This document shows, one piece after another, positions 37,943-47,501 of a stretch of DNA of 64,000 nucleotides (its first letter is position 1; each line of letters starts with the position of its first letter). Origin of the DNA: Pseudomonas sp. BCA17 (lineage in GTDB: Bacteria > Pseudomonadota > Gammaproteobacteria > Pseudomonadales > Pseudomonadaceae). A program made the position numbers and the translations under genes. The stretch is taken from positions 682,001-746,000 of the forward strand of contig NZ_SGWI01000001.1 in NCBI RefSeq assembly GCF_004519405.1. Direction: 5' to 3'. Below the pieces are notes generated by a model. That model was not told where the DNA came from and ran no database searches. It saw only the letters and a program-made list of their open reading frames with translations.

Positions 37943-39651
37943 GGACAACCTTGTCGGGTGGTGAGCACCGTGCGCACCCGTTGCGTCAGGGCATCGGGGC
38001 TGTAGGGTTTGCTCAGCAGGTGAATGTCGGGGCTCAGCAAATGATTGCTGGAGAGGATGTCGCGGGTGTGGCCGGAGGTGAACAGCACCGGCACCGGAGG
38101 CTGCTGCGCCTTGGCCCAGTCGGCCAGGTCGGTACTTTTGACCCGACCGGGCATCACCACGTCAGTGAAAATCAGGTCCGGCTGCACACCGCTCTGCAAT
38201 GCCTGCATCGCCCGGTCACCGTCTTCGGCCGTCAGCACGGTGTAGCCCGATTGCTCGAGCAATTCGACGACCGTCAGGCGCACGCCTTCATTGTCTTCCA
38301 CCACCAGGATGGTCTCCTGCCCGCCGTCGTGCAGCACCAGCTCATCGTGTGTATCCAGGCTTTCCGGCTCAAGGCTATGGGGAAAATACATCTGCACCAC
38401 CGAGCCCTTGCCCTCCTCGCTCCACATCTCCACATGGCCACCGCTTTGACGCACGAAGCCGAACACCATGCTCAATCCCAGCCCAGTGCCCTGGCCTTCG
38501 CGCTTGGTGGTGAAAAACGGTTCGAAGACGCGCTTGAGCACTTCCGGGGGCATGCCCACGCCGGTGTCGCTGACCGCCAGGCGCACATACTCGCCGGGCT
38601 TGATGCTTTTGCCGGCGCAGTCGGCGGGGTTGAGGATGATGTTCTCGCCGGTGATGCGGATCACACCCTCGCCTTGCATGGCATCCCGGGCATTGATTGC
38701 CAGGTTGAGCAGCGCATTTTCCAGCTGGTTGCGGTCGACGTTGATGAACCAGGCATCCCGGGGCATCTGCACATCAATATGGATGGTTTCGCCGAGCGCC
38801 CGTTGCAGCAGTTCGCCCAAGCCGGCGTAGATACGCTGTGGGTTGTACACCGCCGGCGACAACGGCTGGCGACGGGCGAAGGCCAGCAGTTGCGCCGACA
38901 GCTTGGCGCCGCGCTCTACGGCGGCAATGGCCGCATTGACGCGGCGTTGCACATGGGCATTATCCGGCTCATGCCGGGCCAGCAGGTGCAGGTTGCCGGC
39001 GATCACCTGCAGCAAGTTATTGAAGTCATGGGCCACGCCGCCGGTCAGGCCACCAATGGCTTCGAGTTTCTGCGACTGGCGCAGTTGCTCCTCGGCGGCG
39101 GAGCGTGCCTGCACTTCAGCAGCTACGCGCTGTTCCAGGTTGTGGGTGAGTTCCTGGCGCACCTGCTCGGACTTCACCAGTTCGGTGGTCTCCACCACAA
39201 TCGCCAGCACGCCGGCCGGTTGCTGGTTATCGCCGGCAACCGGGCTGTAATACAGGTCCAGCCAGACCGTCTCCGGTTTACCATTGCGCAGCAACACCAG
39301 GTCCTTGTTGTTGAATGACAAGGTCCCGCCCGCCAGGCAGGTGTCCACCACATGCCGGTTGAAATCAGCGACTTCCGGCCAACCCAACTCCACGGGCGTG
39401 CCCAGCAGGTACGGATGGCGGCCACCGGCAAATACCGAATAGCTGTCGTTGTAGATCATGTACCCCGCCCGCCCCCACAGCATCACCATCGGCACCGGCG
39501 AGGCCAACATCATTTGCACGGTGCAGGCCAGGCTGGTGGACCAAGAGTCTATGGGGCCCAGGTCGGTGGTTGACCAGTCAAACAGGCGAATCCGCCGTGC
39601 CATTTCACCGGCCCAGCCATCGCAGCCATGAGGGTTGGATAAAAATTGCAT
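37939..39651 (-). CDS. PAS-containing hybrid sensor histidine kinase
   Basis: A 570-residue cytosolic kinase without membrane segments. Order: N-terminal PAS-like domain (about 10-150, with FDWSTTDLGPIDSWSTSLA and MLWGRAGYMIYNDSYSVF), a short coiled coil, HisKA with His208 in GGVAHDFNNLL, HATPase ([18 protein letters not shown]), and a receiver with Asp497 in IFTDVVMPG. The start ATG 39651 is chosen because the PAS landmarks begin soon after it. It lies 109 bases after dnaE2 on the same strand and overlaps the downstream uvrA-like gene. Signal and output partner are unknown. Confidence 0.88.
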   Translation of the reverse strand: MQFLSNPHGCDGWAGEMARRIRLFDWSTTDLGPIDSWSTSLACTVQMMLASPVPMVMLWGRAGYMIYNDSYSVFAGGRHPYLLGTPVELGWPEVADFNRHVVDTCLAGGTLSFNNKDLVLLRNGKPETVWLDLYYSPVAGDNQQPAGVLAIVVETTELVKSEQVRQELTHNLEQRVAAEVQARSAAEEQLRQSQKLEAIGGLTGGVAHDFNNLLQVIAGNLHLLARHEPDNAHVQRRVNAAIAAVERGAKLSAQLLAFARRQPLSPAVYNPQRIYAGLGELLQRALGETIHIDVQMPRDAWFINVDRNQLENALLNLAINARDAMQGEGVIRITGENIILNPADCAGKSIKPGEYVRLAVSDTGVGMPPEVLKRVFEPFFTTKREGQGTGLGLSMVFGFVRQSGGHVEMWSEEGKGSVVQMYFPHSLEPESLDTHDELVLHDGGQETILVVEDNEGVRLTVVELLEQSGYTVLTAEDGDRAMQALQSGVQPDLIFTDVVMPGRVKSTDLADWAKAQQPPVPVLFTSGHTRDILSSNHLLSPDIHLLSKPYSPDALTQRVRTVLTTRQGCP

Positions 39652-39760
39652 GGGTTGACTCAGTACGAAAAGAGAACATCGACCAGGTTTGGAGCGCGCC
39701 AACGGCAGATCGTTTCACTGCCTTTACACCAAGCGCTAAATGCAACCCACATCGACGGTT

Positions 39761-42700
39761 TCAGTGAAAATCCCGGCTGCGCACATTGATCCCCTCCAAC
39801 AACGGCGTCAAGTCGGTCAAACGCCCGGCAATCAAGTGCCGCACGTCACCTACCGCTTCCCAGCGCCCGTCTACCTTGAGCAGCCGCGAGCCCACCAGCG
39901 CTTGGCGCTGGCGCTCAGCCAGGTCACGCCAGACCACCACGTTGAGGTTGCCGAACTCATCCTCCAGCGTGACGAAGGTGACGCCGCTGGCCGTGCCGGG
40001 TCGCTGCCGCCCCGTGACCAGCCCGGCAACGCTCACGTTACGACCATGTTCGACCACCATAAGCTCATAGGAACTGCGGCAGCGGCGTTTGCGCAACTCA
40101 TCCCGCAACAAGGCCAAAGGGTGCGGGCCAAGGGTAGTGCCCACGGTGGCGTAATCAGCGTGCAGGTCTTCGCCGATCGAGGGCGCGGGCAATTCCACCA
40201 CCGCTTCGTCGGGGCTGGGCAAACCGGCGAACAGGCCCAGTTGCTTATGCACCCCAGCCACCTCCCAGCGCGCCTTGTGCCGGTGACCGGCCAACGCGCG
40301 CAAGGCTCCGGCATCCGCCAACAACGCCTGGGCCCGCGCGTCCAGCCCGGCGCGTGCGTCCAGATCGGCAATATCGCTGAACGCCTGGCGTTGGCGGGCG
40401 GCCTCGATACGGCGCGCATCCTCCTCACGAAACCCCGCGACCATGCGCAAGCCCATGCGAATCGCCGGTTGCGCACCGTCGACAGGTTCCAGGCTGCAAT
40501 CCCAATCGCTGGCCTGCACATCCACCGGACGGATCTGCAACCAATGGCGCCGCGCATCCTGCAGGATCTGGTCCGGGCTGTAGAAGCCCATGGGCCAACT
40601 GTTGATCAGCGCGCAAGCGAAGGCTGCCGGTTCATGACATTTGAGCCAGCAACTGGCATAGGTCAGCAGGGCGAAACTGGCCGCGTGGGATTCGGGGAAA
40701 CCATAGCTGCCAAAGCCCTTGATCTGCTCGAAAATCTGCGCGGCGAAGGCTTCGCTGTAGCCGTTTTTCAGCATGCCGTCGCGCAGGCGCTTCTGGTGCG
40801 GCTCCAGCCCGCCGTGGCGTTTCCAGGCGGCCATCGAGCGACGCAACTGGTCGGCCTCGCCGGGGCTGTAGTCGGCAGCGACCATGGCGATCTGCATTAC
40901 CTGTTCCTGGAACAGTGGAATGCCCAAGGTGCGCTCCAGCACCTTTTTCAATTTCGGCGAAGGGTAAGTGGCTTCTTCTTCGTTGTTCCGACGACGCAGA
41001 TAAGGATGCACCATGCCGCCCTGGATCGGCCCAGGTCGCACAATCGCCACCTCGATCACCAAGTCGTAGAAATTCTTTGGCTTGAGCCTCGGCAACATCG
41101 ACATCTGCGCCCGCGACTCGATCTGGAACACGCCGATGGTGTCGGCCTTGCTGATCATCGCGTAGGTCGCCGCATCCTCCTTGGGGATCGTCGCCAGGGC
41201 CAGGTCAATACCACGGTGGCGGCGCAACAGGTCGAAGCAGCGACGAATCGCACTGAGCATGCCCAGGGCCAGAATATCCACCTTGAGCAGGCCGACAGCG
41301 TCGAGGTCGTCCTTGTCCCACTGGATGATGGTGCGCTCGGCCATGGCGGCGTTTTCCACCGGTACCAGGGTGTCCAGTGGGTATTCGGAAATCACGAAGC
41401 CGCCGGGGTGCTGGGACAGATGGCGGGGAAAGCCGATCAGTTGCTGGGTCAACGCCAGCACCCGGCGCAGGGTCGGGCTTTGCGGGTCAAAGCCGCTTTC
41501 ACGCAGGCGCTCCAGGGGTGGTGCATCGTCACTCCAGCGCCCGCAACATTCGGCCAGGGCGTTGATCTGGTCCGGCGGCAGCCCCAAGGCCTTGGCCACA
41601 TCGCGCACCGCGCCGGCCGCGTGATAACAACTGACCACCGCCGTCAGCGCCGCGCGCGTGCGGCCGTAGCGTTGGAACACGTACTGCAACACCTCCTCGC
41701 GGCGGTCGTGCTCAAAGTCCACATCGATATCTGGCGGTTCATTGCGTTCCTTGGACAGGAAGCGCTCGAACAGCATATCCGTCAGGCTTGGGTCGATCTC
41801 GGTAATGCCCAAGGCAAAACAGACGGCTGAGTTGGCCGCCGAACCCCGCCCCTGGCACAGGATCGAACGGCTGCGGGCGAAGCGCACGATGTCGTGGACC
41901 GTGAGGAAATAGCTTTCATAACCGAGGGTGCCGATCACCTCCAATTCCTTGTTGATCTGCTGCAAGGTCTTGCTATCAACCCCCTTTGGCCAGCGCCGGG
42001 CGATGCCTTCTTGCGTCACGGCATGCAGCCAGGACGTTGCATCATGCCCCTCAGGTACCAGCTCGCGCGGGTAGTGGTAACGCAACTGGCTCAGGTCAAA
42101 AGTGCAACGGCGTGCAATGGCCTGGGTCTCGTCGAGCAACGCTTGGGGGTACAGCGCGGCCAGGGCGCCGAGGTCACGCAAGTGCCGCTCGCCATTGGGG
42201 TGCAGCCGCATGCCGGCCTCGGCCACCGGCACGTGATGACGGATAGCGGTCATGGTGTCTTGCAGGGCACGGCGGCCGCGAACGTGCATATGCACATCGC
42301 CACAGGCCACCGCCTTGATATTCAGGCTGGCGGCCAGGTGCAGGCGTTGCTCCAGATAGCGCGCATCGCCCTGACCGCAGTGCAGGTGCACCGCCAGCCA
42401 GAGGCGTTCGGCGAAGGTGTGGCGCAACCATTGAATCGAAACCTGGGTGTCGCTGTCTTCGGCCATCCACAAGGCCAAAAGGCCCGGCAACGGTTGCTCG
42501 AAGTCTTCTTGCAGCAGGCTATAACGGCCCTTTTCGGCCCGACGGCGAGCCAGGGTAATCAAGCGGCACAGGTGCTGGTAGCCGCTCAGGTCTTCCACCA
42601 GCAGCACCAGTTTCGGACCGTTTTCGATGCGCACCTCACTGCCGATAATCAACGGCAACTCCACCGCCTTCGCCGCCTGCCAGGCACGTACGATACCTGC

Positions 42701-42832
42701 CAGCGAGCATTCGTCGGTGATCGCCAGGGCGCTGTAGCCTTGAGCTTTGGCCCGTTCGAACAACTCCAGCGCACTGGAGGCGCCACGCTGGAAACTGAAG
42801 TTGGACAGGCAATGCAGCTCGGCGTAACTCAT
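39761..42832 (-). CDS. dnaE2: Error-prone DNA polymerase III alpha subunit DnaE2
   Basis: Catalytic polymerase of the ImuA-ImuB-DnaE2 mutasome that copies past DNA lesions. It has 1023 residues, the normal DnaE2 length. The N terminus [19 protein letters not shown] is the PHP domain; [20 protein letters not shown] and [18 protein letters not shown] supply the polymerase acidic residues; an OB-fold domain with [15 protein letters not shown] closes the chain. I use ATG 42832; longer upstream frames run into imuB. The imuB stop overlaps its start by four bases (ATGA). Confidence 0.96.
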   Translation of the reverse strand: MSYAELHCLSNFSFQRGASSALELFERAKAQGYSALAITDECSLAGIVRAWQAAKAVELPLIIGSEVRIENGPKLVLLVEDLSGYQHLCRLITLARRRAEKGRYSLLQEDFEQPLPGLLALWMAEDSDTQVSIQWLRHTFAERLWLAVHLHCGQGDARYLEQRLHLAASLNIKAVACGDVHMHVRGRRALQDTMTAIRHHVPVAEAGMRLHPNGERHLRDLGALAALYPQALLDETQAIARRCTFDLSQLRYHYPRELVPEGHDATSWLHAVTQEGIARRWPKGVDSKTLQQINKELEVIGTLGYESYFLTVHDIVRFARSRSILCQGRGSAANSAVCFALGITEIDPSLTDMLFERFLSKERNEPPDIDVDFEHDRREEVLQYVFQRYGRTRAALTAVVSCYHAAGAVRDVAKALGLPPDQINALAECCGRWSDDAPPLERLRESGFDPQSPTLRRVLALTQQLIGFPRHLSQHPGGFVISEYPLDTLVPVENAAMAERTIIQWDKDDLDAVGLLKVDILALGMLSAIRRCFDLLRRHRGIDLALATIPKEDAATYAMISKADTIGVFQIESRAQMSMLPRLKPKNFYDLVIEVAIVRPGPIQGGMVHPYLRRRNNEEEATYPSPKLKKVLERTLGIPLFQEQVMQIAMVAADYSPGEADQLRRSMAAWKRHGGLEPHQKRLRDGMLKNGYSEAFAAQIFEQIKGFGSYGFPESHAASFALLTYASCWLKCHEPAAFACALINSWPMGFYSPDQILQDARRHWLQIRPVDVQASDWDCSLEPVDGAQPAIRMGLRMVAGFREEDARRIEAARQRQAFSDIADLDARAGLDARAQALLADAGALRALAGHRHKARWEVAGVHKQLGLFAGLPSPDEAVVELPAPSIGEDLHADYATVGTTLGPHPLALLRDELRKRRCRSSYELMVVEHGRNVSVAGLVTGRQRPGTASGVTFVTLEDEFGNLNVVVWRDLAERQRQALVGSRLLKVDGRWEAVGDVRHLIAGRLTDLTPLLEGINVRSRDFH

Positions 42833-44241
42833 GCAAACCACCCCTGCAACCACAGCCCATCGTGTTCCCCGACGGTACGATAGGCCCAGCCTTGCTGGCC
42901 GGCGCGGGTGCGAATCAGGTAATAGTCGCGACGGATATCGGCACCATCCCACCAGCCGGACTCGATGCGTTCCGGGCCCATGAGGATCTGCACGCCCTGC
43001 TCGGCCAGCAGGGTCGGCTCGTTCAGCAGCCAACCGGGGCGATGCACGGTGCCCAGGGGCTGGCACGGGTGCTTATCGGCCGCCGCTTGCCAGGCGCATT
43101 CGGGACGATGGTCGGCATGAAAGCGCAGACTCTGCACCGCGTCATCCCCAAGGCGCGCACGCAGGCGTTCGCGCAGTTGCTCCCAGGGCAGGGTCTGTTG
43201 CGGACGGTCGTCGAACAGGTCCTGGCGCTGCGGTACGAACACCGGCAAGTCCTGGGCGACAAGGCGCACGCCGCGTACCGGCGCGGTGACTTGCACCTGT
43301 TCCAGGCGCCCGCGGGCCAGTTCGAACAACATCGAAGGCTCGCGCTCGGCGCTGAGCAGGCCGACCTTGATCACACTGTCGGGCTGCTGGGCGTGCTCCA
43401 GGTGCAGGTCAAAGCGCTGCACCCCGCTGTCGCGACCGCAGAGGAAAGCGGACAGGTCGCCGGTCAAACGTCGCAAGGGGAATAGCAGCGCCTGGTGGGA
43501 TTGCACGTCGAAATTCAACTCGATGCGCGCCTCGAACTGATCCGGCGGCTGATAGAACGCCAAGGCCAAGGGCCGTTGCCCGATCAGTGTGTCCAGGTGC
43601 TTGAGCAGGCCCGCCTCAAAACGCCGCGCCAGGGTGTGCCGGGGCAACGCCTGCACCTGGGCCAGTGTGCGCAGGCCCATGCGCGACAACGCGATGGCGG
43701 CCTGCGGGTCGAGGCCGGCGCGGTCGATGGGCAGCGGCGCCAGGGCCTGGTTCAAGGCGTCGTCATCCACCGCCAGGCCATCGTGGATGTTCGCCAACAC
43801 CCGCGCCGCCACAGGGTTGGGCGCGGCAACAATACGGTGGCGAAAACCCAACTCGGTCAGCTCCTTGCGCAAACGCGCTTCGAACTGCGGCCACGGCCCG
43901 AACAACCCCAGGCTCGACTCGATCTCGAACAACAAGGCACGTGGGTAGTACAGGCTGACCTGGGAACTGAAACGGTAGGCCCAGGCCGCGAGAAACTGTT
44001 GCCAACGCTCGATTTCGGCGGGGTCGTACTCGGCGCAGGCAAAGCTCTTGGTCAGGGCATGGGCCGCCGTCAGGGATTGCCCAGGGCGCAGGCCCAAGGC
44101 ACGCGCCGCTGCGTTGACGGTTTGCACCACGCGGCGTTGTGGCGTGCCGGCCAGTAGCGCGAGGGGTTGGGCTGGCTCGGGGTGCGCACGCAGCACCCCG
44201 TCCAGCGCCAATTGCGGAAAGACAATAGACACCCAACGCAT
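42829..44241 (-). CDS. imuB: ImuB, catalytically inactive Y-family polymerase-like mutasome subunit
   Basis: Connects DnaE2 and ImuA to the beta clamp. The 470 residues show a Y-polymerase-like N half ([15 protein letters not shown], then [20 protein letters not shown]) and a C-terminal tail; ImuB proteins as a family lack the catalytic acidic pair of active Y polymerases. I start at ATG 44241, seven bases after imuA. The gene overlaps dnaE2 by four bases. Confidence 0.93.
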   Translation of the reverse strand: MRWVSIVFPQLALDGVLRAHPEPAQPLALLAGTPQRRVVQTVNAAARALGLRPGQSLTAAHALTKSFACAEYDPAEIERWQQFLAAWAYRFSSQVSLYYPRALLFEIESSLGLFGPWPQFEARLRKELTELGFRHRIVAAPNPVAARVLANIHDGLAVDDDALNQALAPLPIDRAGLDPQAAIALSRMGLRTLAQVQALPRHTLARRFEAGLLKHLDTLIGQRPLALAFYQPPDQFEARIELNFDVQSHQALLFPLRRLTGDLSAFLCGRDSGVQRFDLHLEHAQQPDSVIKVGLLSAEREPSMLFELARGRLEQVQVTAPVRGVRLVAQDLPVFVPQRQDLFDDRPQQTLPWEQLRERLRARLGDDAVQSLRFHADHRPECAWQAAADKHPCQPLGTVHRPGWLLNEPTLLAEQGVQILMGPERIESGWWDGADIRRDYYLIRTRAGQQGWAYRTVGEHDGLWLQGWFA

Positions 44242-44248
44242 GGCAACC

Positions 44249-44863
44249 TCAGTGCCCCGCCAACGCAATCGGCGCCGGATGGGCCAACCCGCCCCGGCAC
44301 TTGAGCACCCGTACTTGCGCAGGCCTTGCCTCAACCGCCAGGCGCAAAGCCGCAGGCGACGCATTGACCGCCTCGCTCAGGGCGCGCCAGGCAAAGGCCA
44401 GGGTCTGCCCGGTTTCCGCCGCCACCTGCAAGCGGCGCAACGCTCGATCATCGGCCTTGCGCGGCCAGCACAACACCGCGCCGCAACTGCCGGAACGCAG
44501 GCATTGCTCCACCGCCCACAGCGCATCGCGCTCCTCGGCCCGGATCACTGAAAGCTGGCGGACATCCACCCCGGCGTTCTGCCAGGCGTGGGGGTATGGC
44601 GTGTAAGGCGGCGCGACCAACACAATACGTTCCCCCGCCGCCGACAAGCGCGCCAGGGTCGGCAGCACCAATTGCAACTCGCCGATACCTTCTTTGGCCA
44701 TCAGGATTTCGCTCAGGGCCGATTCCGGCCAGCCGCCCGTCGGCAACACCGCATCCAGCGTCGCCAACCCCGTGGGGTGCACGCTGGCCGGTGGCGCAAC
44801 GGGCCGGCCCTTCCACACGCGCCCGCCATTGAACAGCGCGTCCAGGGCAACCACGGCGCCCAT
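44249..44863 (-). CDS. imuA: ImuA, RecA-like mutasome accessory protein
   Basis: A 204-residue protein related to RecA and to SulA-type proteins, part of the damage-induced mutasome. Landmarks: ATLDAVLPTGGWPESALSEIL, ERIVLVAPPYTPYPHAW, and a LRRLQVAAETGQTLAFAWR segment. In the pseudomonad cassette it is always between lexA2 and imuB, as here. Its ATG shares one base with the lexA2 stop (TGATG), so translation is coupled. Confidence 0.93.
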   Translation of the reverse strand: MGAVVALDALFNGGRVWKGRPVAPPASVHPTGLATLDAVLPTGGWPESALSEILMAKEGIGELQLVLPTLARLSAAGERIVLVAPPYTPYPHAWQNAGVDVRQLSVIRAEERDALWAVEQCLRSGSCGAVLCWPRKADDRALRRLQVAAETGQTLAFAWRALSEAVNASPAALRLAVEARPAQVRVLKCRGGLAHPAPIALAGH

Positions 44864-45480
44864 CAGCCTTGCCTCACCAGGCCGCAGAACACCCCTTCAA
44901 TGGCCAGGTCCTGGTCGGCCCCGACCACGATGGGTTGGTACGCGGGGTTGCGCGGCAACAGGCGTACGCGGTCGCCACTGCGCTCGAAACGCTTGATGGT
45001 GACTTCGCCGTCCAGGCGCGCCACTACAATTTGCCCATTCACCGCCTCGGCACTGCGACGCACGCCCACCAGGTCGCCGTCGAGAATGCCGTCTTCGATC
45101 ATCGAATCGCCTTGCACACGCAGCAAATAATCCGGGGTTTTCGTAAAGGTGGCAGGGTCCAGTTGCAGGCGGCTGTGCACATCGGCATCGGCGCCGATGG
45201 GCATGCCTGCGGCCACTCGGCCGAGCACCGGTACATCCAGCCATTCGGCGCGCGCCGGCTGGTTGAGCAGGCGAATGCCCCGGGCCTGGTTGGCATTGAC
45301 CTCGATAAAACCGGCTTCGGTCAGGGCCACCACGTGTTTGCGCGCAACACTGCGTGAGGCGAAGCCGAACGCCTCGGCGATCTCGGCGAGGCTGGGGGGC
45401 TGACCTTGCTGCGCGATGCGGTCGCGGATGAAAGTCAGGATGGCGGTACGGCGAGGAGTGAGAGTCGTCATGGAGTACAT
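44863..45480 (-). CDS. lexA: LexA2 repressor of the mutasome operon
   Basis: SOS repressor that self-cleaves when RecA is activated. It has 205 residues: a winged helix-turn-helix (residues about 10-70, with LAEIAEAFGFASRSVARKHV), the Ala-Gly cleavage site in RVAAGMPIG, catalytic Ser in GDSMIEDG, and catalytic Lys in VTIKRF. Pseudomonads carry a second LexA with the imuAB-dnaE2 cassette; the recognition helix here (RSVARKHV) differs from that of LexA1. Start may be ATG 45480 or ATG 45471; see the promoter entry. Confidence 0.93.
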   Translation of the reverse strand: MYSMTTLTPRRTAILTFIRDRIAQQGQPPSLAEIAEAFGFASRSVARKHVVALTEAGFIEVNANQARGIRLLNQPARAEWLDVPVLGRVAAGMPIGADADVHSRLQLDPATFTKTPDYLLRVQGDSMIEDGILDGDLVGVRRSAEAVNGQIVVARLDGEVTIKRFERSGDRVRLLPRNPAYQPIVVGADQDLAIEGVFCGLVRQG

Positions 45481-45489
45481 TTGTACTCC
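45472..45489. promoter_or_regulatory. LexA2 operator
   Basis: GGAGTAC-ATTT-GTACTCC, a perfect seven-base dyad with a four-base centre. Its core GTAC-N4-GTAC matches the GTAC-N4-GTGC type of box bound by P. putida LexA2, not the CTGT-N8-ACAG box of LexA1. It covers the -10 region and the first possible start codon of lexA2. Confidence 0.85.
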
Positions 45490-45508
45490 TGCGGGGAATT
45501 TCTGACAA
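45480..45508 (-). promoter_or_regulatory. Sigma70 promoter of the lexA2-imuA-imuB-dnaE2 operon
   Basis: On the minus strand -35 TTGTCA (45503-45508), a 17-base spacer, -10 TACAAA (45480-45485). The -35 matches five of six consensus bases and the -10 four of six, and the spacing is ideal. Transcription would begin near 45473, downstream of ATG 45480, so translation would start at ATG 45471 with almost no leader, unless another promoter lies upstream. Confidence 0.6.
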
Positions 45509-45528
45509 TAACCACCAGTCGGGAGGGC

Positions 45529-46116
45529 TCACCAGCCCTCTTTCAACATCCGCAACTCCAGATACTGCAACAGCATGATGGTCTTGCCATCCACGATCTC
45601 ACCGTCGCGCACCATCGTCAGTGCCTGTTCAAAGCCCAGCTCCAGCACTTCGATGTCCTCGCCCTCTTCCTCCAGGCCACCGCCCGTACCGACCCGGTCT
45701 GCCGGTTGGTATTCGCCGATAAAGAAGTGAATGCGCTCAGTCACCGAGCCGGGGCTCATGAACGCCGAGTAGATTTTTTCCACGTGGCCGACGCGATAGC
45801 CGGTCTCTTCTTCGGCTTCCAGGCGAATGCGTTCTTCGGGGCTGGCGTTGTCGAGCAAACCCGCCGCCGCCTCGATCAGATAGCCGTGGTAGTCGTTGAC
45901 GAAGGTGGGCATGCGGAACTGGCGGATCAGCAACACCGTACGTTGCGTACGGTTGTACAACAGGATGGTCGCGCCATTGCCGCGGTCATACACCTCACGG
46001 GTCTGGGCTTGCCAACTGCCGTCCTGGCGGCGCAAGTCGAAACTGTATTTTTTCAGCAGGTACCAGTTTTTCGAGAGGGTTTCTTCGGCAGTAATGCGAA
46101 CGGGGCTGTTGTCCAT
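45529..46116 (-). CDS. nudK: Nudix hydrolase, GDP-mannose pyrophosphatase NudK type
   Basis: A 195-residue cytosolic Nudix enzyme that should hydrolyse GDP-mannose or ADP-ribose-like sugar nucleotides. The Nudix box runs from GLLDNASPEERIRLEAEEET (residues about 109-128), with the pattern G(5x)E(7x)RE-EE-G. The N terminus ILSKNWYLLKKYSF-like segment and C-terminal EVLELGFEQAL match the NudK subgroup (191 residues in E. coli). ATG 46116 is used; a frame to 46263 overlaps the divergent gene. It ends 48 bases before the lexA2 region. Confidence 0.88.
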   Translation of the reverse strand: MDNSPVRITAEETLSKNWYLLKKYSFDLRRQDGSWQAQTREVYDRGNGATILLYNRTQRTVLLIRQFRMPTFVNDYHGYLIEAAAGLLDNASPEERIRLEAEEETGYRVGHVEKIYSAFMSPGSVTERIHFFIGEYQPADRVGTGGGLEEEGEDIEVLELGFEQALTMVRDGEIVDGKTIMLLQYLELRMLKEGW

Positions 46117-46251
46117 GATCGGGCCTCTGTACGTGGGAGCGCGAGCATGTTCCCGCGCGCCGGCCAACGTCAAGGTGGCGCAGACGTCACGGCTTGCCGC
46201 GGATACCGCTACAATCGCGCTCCAAGAAGGATCTCTCTCCAGGTCAAGGAA

Positions 46252-47403
46252 ATGATGCTGCACATCCCGACGCTACTGATAGTCGCCGTGTTCGTGTTCG
46301 GCCTGATGGGCCTGCTCACGGTGCATGCCTGGAACCGTGGCCGCGAACCGACCCTGGGTTACCTGGGCATCATGCTGCTGCTCGCCTCCCTCGGCACCGG
46401 GCTGATCGTGGTACGTGGCGTGGGCATGGACTTTGTCGCGCTGATCCTGGGCAATGTAGTGTTACTGCTCAGCGCGGCGATGAACTGGACCGCCATGCGC
46501 ACGTTCGCGCAACGCACACCCAGCATGCCCGGCATCTTTGCCGGGGCCGGCGCGTGGTTGATGATGTGCCTGGTGCCGCAGTTCTACGGGTCGCTGTCGG
46601 CACGGGTCACCCTGTATTCACTGCTGGCCGCCAGTTACGGCGTGCTGTCGGCCATGGAATTGTGGCGTCGGCGCGACAGCCTGGAGGTCGCCTATACACC
46701 CGCGTTGGTGCTGACCCTGTTGCACACGACTTTCTATTGTTTCCGCGCCTTCATCGACCCTGGCCTGCCCCTCAAAAGCGCCCAGGCTCCGGGCGGTGAA
46801 GGCGTGCCGTTTTTCTCGTTCATGTTGTTTGAATCGATGCTGTATGCCATCGGCATTGCCTACGTCACCCTGGCGATGGTCAAGGAGCGTGCCGAGTTGC
46901 GCTTCAAGGCCGCCGCCCTCAGTGACGCACTGACCGGCATCGATAATCGGCGCGCTTTTATGCTCAAGGGTGAAAAACTGCTGGCCAACAGCGCCCGTCG
47001 ACACCAGGGCGTAGCGCTGCTGCTGTGCGACCTGGACCACTTCAAGCGTTTGAACGACAGCTTCGGCCACCCCATGGGCGACCAAGCGCTGATCGCCTTC
47101 AGCCAAGTGACCCTGGCCGCATTGCGCAAAGGCGATGTGTTCGCACGCATTGGCGGCGAAGAATTTGCCTGCCTGCTGGCTGACAGCGATGAAGCGCAGG
47201 CGTTTCAAGTCGCCGAGCGGATTCGCCAGGCGTTTGCCCGGCTCGATCTGTTGGCGCCCGGGTTCCTGAGTGTCAGCATCGGCATTGTCACCACTGACGA
47301 GGCCGGCCATGACCTCTCGCACTTGCTGTCACAGGCTGACCAGGCGCTGTACCTGGCCAAGGCGCAGGGGCGTAACCGGGTTCAGGTTGTGGTCGCGGTG
47401 TAA
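46252..47403 (+). CDS. Membrane-anchored diguanylate cyclase (GGDEF)
   Basis: Makes the second messenger cyclic di-GMP. It has 383 residues: six or seven N-terminal transmembrane helices (residues about 1-205) with no recognisable sensor domain, and a GGDEF domain. The active site reads GGEEF in ARIGGEEFACLL, so it is likely active, and RKGD five residues before it forms a product-inhibition (I) site. AAGGA precedes the ATG; a second ATG follows directly. Confidence 0.92.
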   Translation: MMLHIPTLLIVAVFVFGLMGLLTVHAWNRGREPTLGYLGIMLLLASLGTGLIVVRGVGMDFVALILGNVVLLLSAAMNWTAMRTFAQRTPSMPGIFAGAGAWLMMCLVPQFYGSLSARVTLYSLLAASYGVLSAMELWRRRDSLEVAYTPALVLTLLHTTFYCFRAFIDPGLPLKSAQAPGGEGVPFFSFMLFESMLYAIGIAYVTLAMVKERAELRFKAAALSDALTGIDNRRAFMLKGEKLLANSARRHQGVALLLCDLDHFKRLNDSFGHPMGDQALIAFSQVTLAALRKGDVFARIGGEEFACLLADSDEAQAFQVAERIRQAFARLDLLAPGFLSVSIGIVTTDEAGHDLSHLLSQADQALYLAKAQGRNRVQVVVAV

Positions 47404-47501
47404 CACTTTGCAAGCAATGCCCACTCACGGCTGTCGAATTAATTCCTTGCCGGGTTAGCCATCTGGTAAAACCCCAGCTTCGTTTTTGTCCTGGAACCTT
47501 C

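Noticed and set aside
39740-41830. 696-codon plus-strand frame inside dnaE2
   Set aside because: Antisense shadow of dnaE2; no family motif, and the minus-strand protein is a full-length DnaE2.
42833-43066. Extended start for dnaE2
   Set aside because: This stretch is in the coding region of imuB in another frame; the DnaE2 PHP domain begins at ATG 42832.
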